Made by a program: the position numbers and the translations under genes. DNA of 64,000 nucleotides from Aphrocallistes beatrix (taxonomy: Eukaryota > Porifera > Hexactinellida > Sceptrulophora > Aphrocallistidae). Below are positions 10,811-20,266 of the stretch, one piece after another. The first letter of the stretch is position 1; each line of letters starts with the position of its first letter. The stretch lies in the NCBI GenBank assembly GCA_963281255.1, contig OY725504.1:2914001-2978000 (forward strand), read 5' to 3'. The notes below the pieces were generated by a model. The model was given only the letters and a program-made list of their open reading frames with translations. It ran no database searches and had not been told where the DNA came from.

Positions 10811-11462
10811 TCCGGGGATCGCCCGAAAATTAAAATATGCGTTCATAATAGCACCAAAAATCCTCACCGATGATCGTTGCGGGCACCATAGGAAGGTATT
10901 ACCGATGATCGCTGTATAAGTATTTTCAATTTTTAATATTTATCTTCACAGTTTTGTACGAGTAGTACGTAGTACATTCAAGTTAATTAATCTTATAAAT
11001 CAGCAGTCACACCTCAGACTTTACAACAAATTAATAAAGGCAGGTAGTAATATTTTTAGACATATCAAATAGCTAACCTGACAAATTATGTAGGGTTGAA
11101 ATTCCGTAGTTGCATATAAAAGTAATGGAATGTGACTAGACGGGCACAATAAAACAATGAAACATAATAGTTTATTAATAATGCATGACAACTAGTTTAT
11201 TAAATAGGTATGTAAATTTGACACAATTAAACATCGAATGGAATTGAAAACGTATATTATTCGACATAATACATATAAATGTCAGACATACTAACCACAT
11301 TACATAGTATTTTAACTTCATAGAAACTGGACATGCTCGATTGTGAATGCCATATGGACACCATTCCTTCTATACTTATCCATTGTCATGGATAATTATT
11401 GATATATATGTTTTAAGATATCCAGAATCAGAATATAATTAGGCTTCGCACCACTGAATGAC
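10811..11462. other. Unassigned stretch
   Basis: Apart from two copies of ccgatgatcg about 50 bp apart (10866, 10911), no ORF, family repeat or RNA gene is recognised. Confidence 0.4.
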
Positions 11463-11717
11463 AACTATAAAAGGAGCAGAAACTCTACAGAATTAAGTTT
11501 CCACTTGTTCCGCTCTCAACTCAAAGTGATCGGGTTGCCGTTTGAGGTTAGTGAACCTCAGGGGTCAACCCGACCACTTAGAGATGGAGCACATGTGCTG
11601 CTGTGTTACAAAGGGAACGCGGCGTGTCAAAGTGATCGGGTTGCCATCTGAGTTGTATCACTCAGCGGACAACCTGATCACTTAGACACTGTAGGAGAGA
11701 ACTGACTGTTTCCATAG
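11463..11717. repeat. Right arm of hairpin-bearing inverted repeat
   Basis: Reverse complement of 9382-9640, with scattered substitutions. The two palindromes recur at 11523-11579 and 11629-11683. The outer boundary is the word ggaaacagtcagttctctcc read on the minus strand. No target-site duplication is evident outside either arm. Confidence 0.8.
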
Positions 11718-11772
11718 CAATTAAAGCACAAAAACTTCAAGAAATCCACACAACATAAACTTGTTCATGTTA

Positions 11773-11890
11773 ACCCTACTTGGACTTGGGGTCAAAGGTA
11801 TAAATAGAAAATTCCCACTTTCATTTTCACTTTCAGTTCACTTTCAATTAACTTTCACTTTCACTTCAACATTCCAAGTCCAATTAGGGT
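11773..11890. mobile_element. Short TA-flanked MITE
   Basis: Ends accctacttggacttgg and ccaagtccaattagggt are inverted repeats with one mismatch, flanked by TA (11771-11772, 11891-11892). The 118-bp interior is a run of tttcacttt words. Likely a mariner/Tc1-mobilised MITE. Confidence 0.75.
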
Positions 11891-12404
11891 TATATAACTC
11901 ATTTCTAAAAGAAGATGCAGCGAGAGTCTTTGTAGCTTTCTGGAATTGAGGCTGAAAAATGCACGGTAAATTTCCGTGTAATTCTCGCTCAAATTTGTAT
12001 CTCTGTATTTTAAAAAATACAGAACAGCAGTCCACGAAAAAAAGTTCAAAGCAACAAACTAGATTAGGATACAAGGGAAATTTATAAAGTTGAAGGTAGA
12101 AAATAAACGTGAATTTAATGCTAGAAGACGAGACGGGGTTCGTACGTTTCCGAGACAATGTATATAGTTTCTCATGAAGTCTTGATGAACAGATAAGGCC
12201 AATGAACCGAACTTGTTTGATTCAGTCCCCAAGTAGTCATGAACGTTTCGATTCCTTGTAAAGAAATATATACACCTACTATTTTCACAATGACTCCTTA
12301 ACTCCCAATGATTTGAAAATCTTGGGTTAACGGAGCAAATAGAAGAGAGTAAGACACCCGTAATGATGATATGATCATCAGTTCTTACTATTCCCCATGA
12401 ACTC

Positions 12405-12815
12405 TAGAGTACATCTTCAAACTCCGTTTGGAACAAATACATGAATCTAACTTTCGTCTCTAAATAATCTGATTTACTGAACTTTCCAACACTTTCCTTT
12501 CTTTCCAGCTGACAGGATAGTTGGGTTCTCTTCTCACTCCTCAGATACTTTTCCTTCTACTAAATTTTGCAATATGTCACGAGTAGACAAATGAAAAAAA
12601 AAGGAAGAAGTTATCAGATCAGTCCTTACATTTCGTGGATGTAAGCATGACTGGTGCTCTGGTGGATTGGAATGTTCAGAATGGCTCCAAATTCAATTAA
12701 TTCAGATGTTCTTGATCTTTCTCTAAATTCAGTCCTTGTTATACAATTCTTCTCGGAGTTGAAGGAAATTTCAGAGGACAATTTCCTCCCGATGAGTTGT
12801 GCCATGAGTATATCG
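12405..12815 (-). other. Exon-like coding segments, unknown gene
   Basis: On the minus strand a pyrimidine-rich tract ending ctggatag precedes an open frame DDILMAQLIGRKLSSEISFN ... HAYIHE (about 12815-12632), which ends at a good donor, AT|gtaagg. A further open frame, EKYLRSEKRTQLSC... FQTEFEDVL, ends at a stop near 12407. The two frames cannot be joined cleanly at an obvious acceptor. I do not recognise the protein. This may be the 3' end of a host gene or a decayed one. Confidence 0.3.
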
Positions 12816-13333
12816 TCCTATCCAGTGGAGGGAGGGGGAGGCGCTCCAATGTTAATGGTAAGACCCCTGGTGACGAAGTTTTAACGAAGTTTAACAAGTT
12901 TGGATCAAGAACTAAGTTTAGCACATGGATTCGTGAGTTTTGCTTTTTTAGAAAAATAATCATCAATAAAATAGTTTTTCTTCTTGGTTATAGCTATGTA
13001 ATGAATTATTTTGAAATGTGAAGTATATATGAAGTATATTATATTGAAATGTGAAGTTTTAAAAACATTATATTGATATAAAAATCAGTAAATAATCCCA
13101 AAGTAGATGGTCAAGGAGAATTGTTACTGAATGGAGCACCAACCGCACCCCCCTCCCCTACCAAAACACCAATGGTCCTATCCCTAGGGAGATGTATCCT
13201 CATGGAGATATTTCCCGTGGGGATACATCCCTAACCTAAATGCCGATTGCAATAGACCTTATATTTTATAAAATACCAAGACTCAGGTCACGGGTTATAA
13301 CATCGCTCTAGTCATTTGCATTTTACTCTCAAT

Positions 13334-13357
13334 GCGCAAGCAAGCGAAGCGCGCTTG
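13334..13357 (+). repeat. Solo Helitron-like 3' end
   Basis: gcgcaagcaagcgaagcgcg followed by cttg and then t. The same GC-rich hairpin ends the Helitron-like elements at 34127, 41930 and 51033. No start of an element is visible upstream. Confidence 0.5.
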
Positions 13358-13780
13358 TATTTTATAAAACGCATATGATATTCGCTTGAAAATTCAAAAT
13401 ATCATACTAATTATGCATAAGATGAATTTTTGTGTGAATATCTGTTATAATCGTTTATCGTATTTAGGTTGCGGATGTATCTTCAATAATACTGTATATA
13501 TCTTCATGGGGATACATCCCCTATAATATACTCAAATAAGATTAATAGAGTTTATGATAATCTGTGATGAATGAAATGTACACACAATATCTCAAAGGTT
13601 CTATAACAATAAATGCATACATGAAATCTAGCACCCTTCTAGCATAGAAATGAATTCCAATCATTTCTCAGAAGACTTTTTTATAAAATTCAAAAATATG
13701 TACCAGAGACTGCAAAATGTGGATTTGTTGAAGACCACTGCTAAGAAGGATTGGAATACAAATAAAAATATTACAGAATG

Positions 13781-14563
13781 CAGGGCCGGATTAAGGTTGC
13801 GCGGGGCCCGTGGCATATTTTTTACGCGGGGCCCATAGTACTGGTCCGGGCAAACCAGGGATTCCAGAACTGGCAAAAAAAAAGTTGTACGTATTTTTTT
13901 TTGCCAACCGTTTACTTGCTACTTTATTTTTTCCTCCATTTTAGATTTAGTTTTACTCACTCACTACTTTTTTTTTTACTTGCTACTTATTTTTTGACCG
14001 ACATTTAGTTGACGTGAGGAGAAGAAATTATTGATTGTACAATATATGACAGAAACGAGGGCGCATCGAGGGATTTGCAGGAATATTTGAGTATTTCACC
14101 TTTTATTTTTCTCCAAAAAAATAAAAAGGTAGTGAGTAGCAAGTAAATCCCTGGGGCAAACCATGCTATTACTAAAAGCTTGTATTGTACATAGCAGATG
14201 GCCGGACCAGGCGGACCGGGTGCTACGCCTATGAATATATAATATAAGGTAATAACATTTTATAGTGTGAAAGTTACTAATCTCAATCTTTAGAGTCATT
14301 TATAAGTCATGCTTACAGGATTTCAGAAGAGAAAAATCACGAATAAGTGACGACAAATCAATGTCACGAAGAAGTTCATATTCTACGCTAAGCAGAGATG
14401 TTCAAGCGGGTCTGAGTCATACACGATCGTAACTGATTTTTTATGAGTTGGAGTTTAGAGAACGATCGTTCATCAGAACAGTTGGAGATCATGAGGCACA
14501 AGTAAATGAAAGCGCGGGGCCCGTGGTATATGCCACTTCTGCCACGTGCTTAATCCGGCACTG
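13781..14563. mobile_element. Nonautonomous hAT, 8-bp TSD
   Basis: Ends cagggccggattaag and cttaatccggcactg are inverted repeats, flanked by perfect 8-bp duplications acagaatg (13773-13780, 14564-14571). The gcgcggggcccgtgg word also recurs at both ends. The 783-bp interior carries no transposase. It interrupts a short open frame (13650-13780) of unknown meaning. Confidence 0.88.
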
Positions 14564-14619
14564 ACAGAATGCTTCTAAGATAGTTAATGAATGAAGTTAG
14601 GAAAAAAATTATGTGATGA

Positions 14620-15440
14620 AATACAATCAAAAGATAGTAATAGCTTTAGAGTCACTCTGGAAAGGTAGCACTATACATCCGTCCCTATTGATGTCAATAC
14701 CAACTGGATTCTTTAGGTTAAATTCAGTAGAAGAGATCGAGTGATTGAGATCTCCTTCTGGAGATAAGATGAAGAGATAATTGTTACTCCAATCTGTGAT
14801 GAGAAAGTTCAATTGAGAATCATTGAAATAATATAGACCATTAGAAAAGAAGCTTTGGAATAGTCTTCAAGAGTTGATCTGTTTTAGAAAATAGTTTAAT
14901 AACACTGTTTCCTCTACAATGTAGATTGTGTTATTTCTCACTCGCAAACAATAAGAATGATCTATTGTGTCATTCGCCATAATTCTTTTAAATTTAAGCT
15001 TCAGATCAAACACATAAATACGTTTATTCCAATACTCAACAACAAATATCTCTTCTTTATCGACATCTAGACCTGATGGGCGATTTAACTGACCAGGATT
15101 GATCCTTCAGAATTTTTAGGTTTATTTACAAGAATAAATTCATTATACGTAATACAGTTTATATAAGAACTGTTCACTGCAATCTGAAATGTAAATATAA
15201 TTATCAAAAATGACAATGTCCGATGGCCATTGTAACATACCTCTACCAAACTCAGACAAGTAATCTCCTTCCATACTCCAAACCTGAATACGATAATTAA
15301 ACATATCAACAATAAATGGTCATTTCTTTTTTTTGAGCAAAATTGAGGCAATTAATGTCAATGTTAGGAGCAAAGAAGATTGATTAACCCACTCCTGTAA
15401 AACATAGCTTCTATCTATGTAGTTGTACCGCCTGGAATGC
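14620..15440 (-). pseudogene. NHL-repeat gene, decayed
   Basis: Minus-strand frames in order give FIVDMFNYRIQVWSMEGDYL, GRGMLQWPSDIVIFDNYIYI, SDCSEQFLYKLYYV, then a stop. Next come GQLNRPSGLDVDKEEIFVVE, YWNKRIYVFDLKLKFKRIM and NNTIYIVEE, and finally MNFLITDWSNNYLFILSPEG and NPVGIDINRDGCIVLPF. These are NHL blades spread over three frames. No N-terminal coiled coil is found upstream. Confidence 0.72.
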
Positions 15441-15845
15441 CTGCTGGTGAGTCTCTTACAATATCTGTGGTGAAATCTTTGTTTTGAATTCTATTATGAA
15501 AATTCAATGTTTTATGCATGTAATCTATAATTATTCTACACTGATCAATATCAAAGGAAGAGCTATCAAAGAGCATAAGTTGTATCTCATGAATTCATAA
15601 TATTATATTAAAGAAAACATATAAATAACAAGTGTCTTTATATATTGTGACATGAAAACCTCTCTAAGACAAAATATAAACACTGAATATGAGAAGAACA
15701 ATAAATTGAACTCTATCGACGTTAAAATTTCTGCGTCATTTGGTGTTACGAAAATAATTGGTCGGCGTCCTCCCGTGTATATAAATTGCTGCTGAGTACT
15801 TGCATTAACAATACCAAACCAAATGGACAAATCCCGCAAAGCAAA

Positions 15846-16567
15846 TTAGACCAGAGAAGAAGAGTGCAGTCTCATTAATGAAATTGAGTCAGCAGGTGAG
15901 ATTTTGAGAGGGTCAGGAAATTCTGCTGACAAAAACAAAAGAAAGAAACAAATCTGGAGAGACATTGCAGCCAAACTCAACTCAGTGCATGGCAATGTCA
16001 GAACGGATTTTAGGAAAAAATGGACCAACCTAAAGCTAAATGCAAAGTCCAAAGTTGATGCAAGCTTTAAGGAAGCCAGAAAGACTGGAGGGGATACAAA
16101 CACTGCTGGGCAGGTAGAGAATGTAGATATGCAAATCCTATCAGCAGATAGAAGTATTTTTGCTGACTCTGCAGTTCGGGTAACAGAGATGTTCCAAAAC
16201 ACCCTGCTTTTAGTGGAATTTCAGGTGCTGCTGATCTTCTTCAAGCACCAGCAATAGCATCAACAGTATCAGCTGCAGGTCCCGATGAATCTGAAGATAC
16301 TCCAATTTTAGAGCTCCAGAAATTGAAATCCCGACAACATATAAGGCATCAAAGAAAAGTCGGAAGAGAAGGCGAACTGTTGATGAGCAAGATGATTCGG
16401 TCGAACTCTTGAAGGCTGTAGACTTACTTCCATTACAGCAGGAAGTTTTGTTCCAACAGATGGCTGTATTCTCAGCACAGCTGCAGTTAATAGAAGAACA
16501 GAGAGGGACTATTATAGATTGAAACGTCAGATACTGCTGGAAAAATCATTGTCAATAGGAAAATAGG
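15846..16567 (+). pseudogene. Myb/SANT-like DNA-binding protein relic
   Basis: The first frame reads KKQIWRDIAAKLNSVHG, RTDFRKKWTNLKLNAKSK, the tri-helical Myb/SANT-like motif found in Harbinger-associated proteins and NAIF1-like factors. A later frame reads KSRKRRRTVDEQDDSVELL and LPLQQEVLFQQMAVFSAQLQ, then RDYYRLKRQILLEKS: the coiled tail usual for such proteins. At least two frame changes (about 16200 and 16330) break it. Probably derived from a PIF/Harbinger transposon; a host gene origin cannot be excluded. Confidence 0.55.
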
Positions 16568-16904
16568 ATCAAGTGATTATCATCAGTCATGTGAATCAAT
16601 ATATAAAGCCTGTCTCTATAATTATGCATGTTAGAATTAGTGTAAGATTATATAATCAAAGAATGTATGTTTGTTTATTCATACAAACCCAAGAAGAATT
16701 TGCCACGAATTATAGCATGTGATACATGTTGCAATGTTACACACAATAAGAGAAAAGTTTTAAAAATATTTAAATTTTATTTGAAGTCTAATATCAATCA
16801 AGATATATTCAATGTTCGACGGAAGTAAGTTTGAATAACATTTATGGAGTAATTAGTGAAAATCGAATCAATTACAATACTTAAGACACCTCCCTATGTT
16901 GCTT

Positions 16905-17020
16905 AAAGTTCGGTCTTAAGTTCGGTCTTAAGATCGAACTTAAATCTTAGTGAATACGACTTAAGATCGAACTTAAAACTTAAGTACTAAGATCGATCTT
17001 AAGTTCTTAGTGAATACTGC
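16905..17020. repeat. Cluster of cttaag palindromes
   Basis: The words cttaagttcggtcttaag and cttaagatcgaacttaa recur five to six times, each nearly self-complementary. Possibly the terminal repeat of a Harbinger-type element linked to the Myb-like relic upstream, but no partner end was found. Confidence 0.45.
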
Positions 17021-17117
17021 CGCTGGTCTTAACTTCGTTTCATCTTTGAAAATATTTTTTTTGACAACCCTCCTCCAATTCTCGGCGCATGCATTTGTAA
17101 ATGTTACGGAAATTTCT

Positions 17118-17513
17118 TTAAATAATGCTGGACCAAGAATTAAACCATCCATAACGGATATATTGGAATATAATGTTAGTAGAAATTCTGGGAGATTGGG
17201 CAATTATACACTGTATTGGGTGAAATGAGTGATTATGATATTTGTTCTCCAAATTATCCACTAAAACCTTGCATTTATTAAAGATTAGTTGAAAATGCTT
17301 TCCAAAAGGAGACTTTTCTTTACGTGTCATCTGATCTCCAAGAATATTCGGTATTTCTTCATCCAATTCATTTAAATATTCATTGTCAGAGGTTACCTCG
17401 TCTTCATTAATCATTAATATTGCTTTGTCGATTTCAGCAAAATAATGCATACTTTCGGGATATCTGAACTTCGTTAAACTTGATAGACATAACGCGGTAA
17501 ATATTTTATCCAA
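17118..17513 (-). CDS. Unrecognised 131-aa ORF
   Basis: An open frame rich in Asn, Ile and acidic residues (SDNEYLNELDEEIPNILGDQ). It has no motif I can assign. In a shifted frame just downstream, ENWRRVVKKNIFKDETK resembles a short Myb-like helix, so this could be a decayed Harbinger accessory protein. Coding status is doubtful. Confidence 0.2.
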   Translation of the reverse strand: MDKIFTALCLSSLTKFRYPESMHYFAEIDKAILMINEDEVTSDNEYLNELDEEIPNILGDQMTRKEKSPFGKHFQLIFNKCKVLVDNLENKYHNHSFHPIQCIIAQSPRISTNIIFQYIRYGWFNSWSSII

Positions 17514-17569
17514 CTCTTCAAAATGTATACAATTTGTTAATCAGCCATAACTTACATAAATACTTTCTT

Positions 17570-18418
17570 AGATATTTTACCGAATACTAATAATTATTGG
17601 GTTATTAAAACAGTTATAAGCTGTTTTAAGCCTACTTCAAAATGTTATTATTTAAGGTATAATTTTTGTGTAGAACTAAGATTAGTACGAGTTGATTTGA
17701 AAAATTTAGAATTTTTCAATGGAATGTTGTTACATTCCTACGTTGCTATGGTAAAGTATTTTGATCAGTTTGAGCCATATCCTGCAAACTGTAAGAACTA
17801 GCTCTTCAAATTTGATCGTATTTGATAGGCAATTGGCTACTTCCTATTAGGTAATAATACAATTTAAACTTCTAAATTCACAGACTATAGAATTATGCGA
17901 CAATTTAGTGTTTTGGTCACATTCTTAAAATCAACCCATAACTCAAAACTCGATGAATTTAGAAGTTCAAGTTGTATTATCACCTAATAGGAAGTAGTCC
18001 ATTGCCAATCAAACACGATCAAATTTGAAGATCTAGTTACTACAGTTTGCACGAAATGGCCCAAACTGACCAAAATGCTTCACCATAACAACGCATGAAT
18101 GTAACGACATTCCATTGAAAAATTCTAAATTTTTCAAATCAACTCGTACTAATCTTGGTTCTACACAAAAATCACACCTTAACACCATTTAGAAATAGGG
18201 CTAAAACAGCTTTGAAAATCGCTAAAATTGTCCTTAGAATGACCTGTTGCGCAATGATATGATGACTGATCGAAATTATGCTGGTAAACATTCTTAATGC
18301 CTATTCTGCATGGTTAACGATTTTAGGCTAATCGTATATTAATCCATTCGGCTACTACTTAATCCCTAGTCCATAATTTTCAGTCTACTGTGAAGCATTA
18401 TTAGAGTAGGTTATTGCA
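17570..18418. mobile_element. Palindromic P-like MITE, left end lost
   Basis: Related to the complete copy at 46757-47823: the central inverted blocks cctattaggtaataatacaa and the gaatgttgttacattcc blocks are present. The right end reads attattagagtaggttattg, a decayed CATAGCC terminus. The left terminus is missing. Confidence 0.7.
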
Positions 18419-19102
18419 TGATTATAATTAAAATATTATAATTGTCATCAAGGTAGAATTAAAATACATAGAATTAAAATACATCGGTTAATTAAGAGAG
18501 ATAAAATTAGATAACGTCACTAGAAGCAATAAGTGAGATCCTAAACTTGTCACAATTCAATAATTTACAATTACTATTTACTTCTTCTATTTGTGTCACT
18601 TGTACTGACTTTATTTTGGAATTTTTTCTACTTTATTATATTATCTCTTTTTGATATTAGCTCTTGCATCAGAATATTGCAAACTGATCACTCCAAATCT
18701 GATATTTAACCTTTTCGATTATCTCAACTGATATTTTCTACTCTCCAATTATGCGTCTCAGAAAGCGAAGGAGAAATCTCTGGATCTCTAACAAACATAA
18801 TCCCAAAGCTCAAACTTGGCACAAGTAAGTAGTTTTTTTCTCATTTGCGTTACTATTTCAACTCTAAATGATTTTTTTATGTACGAGTATGTGCACGAAA
18901 AGCAACTTGGTCACATTATTCTCATTTCTGATTACTCTCTAGAGTAATTTACAAGCACAAAATTCCAAAATTATAACACACCTCGCTCATAATATGGAAA
19001 ATGATTCCAGATATATTTGATTGTAAGATTTTGCTATGGTAATTTGGTATTACAGATACATCCAGACAATTAGATTAAGTATGCCTTAATTACTTTTATA
19101 AC
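18419..19102. other. AT-rich stretch, nothing recognised
   Basis: Roughly 680 bp with no ORF of interest and no family repeat that I can match elsewhere in the window. Confidence 0.4.
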
Positions 19103-19299
19103 TATAACAATAGCTAATCGATACTATCTATTTAATATCCAAAGAACACCAAATCAAACACAGTAATGAATATACTTAATAAAGTCCTGCCTATAAACCG
19201 CCAAAGAATATCAATTAGCTATTAAACAAACCTCATTGGTTTGTTAACAATTTACTTCGTAATTAGGATCTATTACGGACTACAGTTAACTATACTATA
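19103..19299 (-). repeat. 3' LTR of gypsy element
   Basis: Read on the minus strand it begins tatagtatagttaac and ends gctattgttata. Nearly identical to 23989-24191. Confidence 0.88.
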
Positions 19300-19333
19300 T
19301 TCCTTCCCCGTTAGGAAGATAAACCTTGCGGCC

Positions 19334-20266
19334 TTATAATTGGTAATCCTCCAGGTACCTCGGCAAACGCCTTTGGCGTTGAGGTCTTTCATAAGCCTTA
19401 TCTAATTTTTCATAAGGGCTGTTGTTTACATCCATAGAACTGGCTTTCTTCGGGGTTGAGTTTGAGAACACAAGGCTCTGATCATGATCTGGGAGTTGCA
19501 AATCAGTGTAAAACGACTCGTTGGATGACATATTAAGTCGTGAATTATTCGGTATGGTGCTGGAATTTGTATCCATAAAAACACTTGGCATGGTGTTAGA
19601 ACTTGTATCAGTAGGAAGATGCTCATCCTCTCGTAGGGTACTATTTTGCCTTTGTGTCCCTTCATTTGAAATCTCGTGCCGAGCAGGAGTATTCTGTGGG
19701 GCGAGACGAGAGGGCTTTGATAACCGATCAGGGGGTTCCCTCTGTCTGACTCGTGGCTGTAGTCGATTTACATGAACTACCCTAACTCTTCCGTCAGCAT
19801 TAGTAATCACTACATTAGCTGGACCCTTTATTTCGGCTACCTTCCATCCACCTTCCCATCTGCTATCAAACTTCTTCGCCACTCCTATGTGAGGAACAGA
19901 TAGCCATACAGTGTCACCAACCTTAAATCTAATAGTATCTTCCAAGTTAGCACGTGTGTCATAGTATTCCTTTTGCCGTTTTTGTGCTTGGATTAATTGA
20001 CCCTCCACAAACTCTCTAATTTCGAATACTTTCCTACGCAGGAAGCGTTCATAAGAAGTCGGGTCTTGTTCCGAAGTTGTCTCTAACTGAAAACCACTTT
20101 GTGCATCTCGTCCGTACATTAGTTGAAATGGCGAAACCACTGTACTGGAGTGTTTAGAAGTTCTATACGCATATAAAACTAAGTGTAAATACTTCTCCCA
20201 GTCATCGTTTCTTTCTACATAACAGCGAAGCATCTGAAGCACTGTTCGATTACTCCTCTCCACCAA
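19334..20266 (-). pseudogene. Gypsy integrase C-terminal part (frame 2)
   Basis: A 310-aa open frame that continues pol after a frameshift. It starts with the integrase segment holding the catalytic Glu (VERSNRT), then the helix YVERNDDWEKYLHLVLYAYR, the FQLMYGRDA motif, and the C-terminal barrel FKVGDTVWLSVP ... GRVRVVHVNRLQP. A Ser/Asn-rich tail ends RQRRLPRYLEDYQL. It is cut from the upstream pol frame by a single missing base near 20268. Confidence 0.85.

Noticed and set aside
15085..15351. 88-aa open frame on the minus strand
   Set aside because: A shadow frame; the NHL blade words are in another frame of the same strand.
19334..19700. Possible envelope-like gene in the gypsy element
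   Set aside because: The tail is Ser/Asn-rich without signal peptide or membrane segment and is continuous with integrase.
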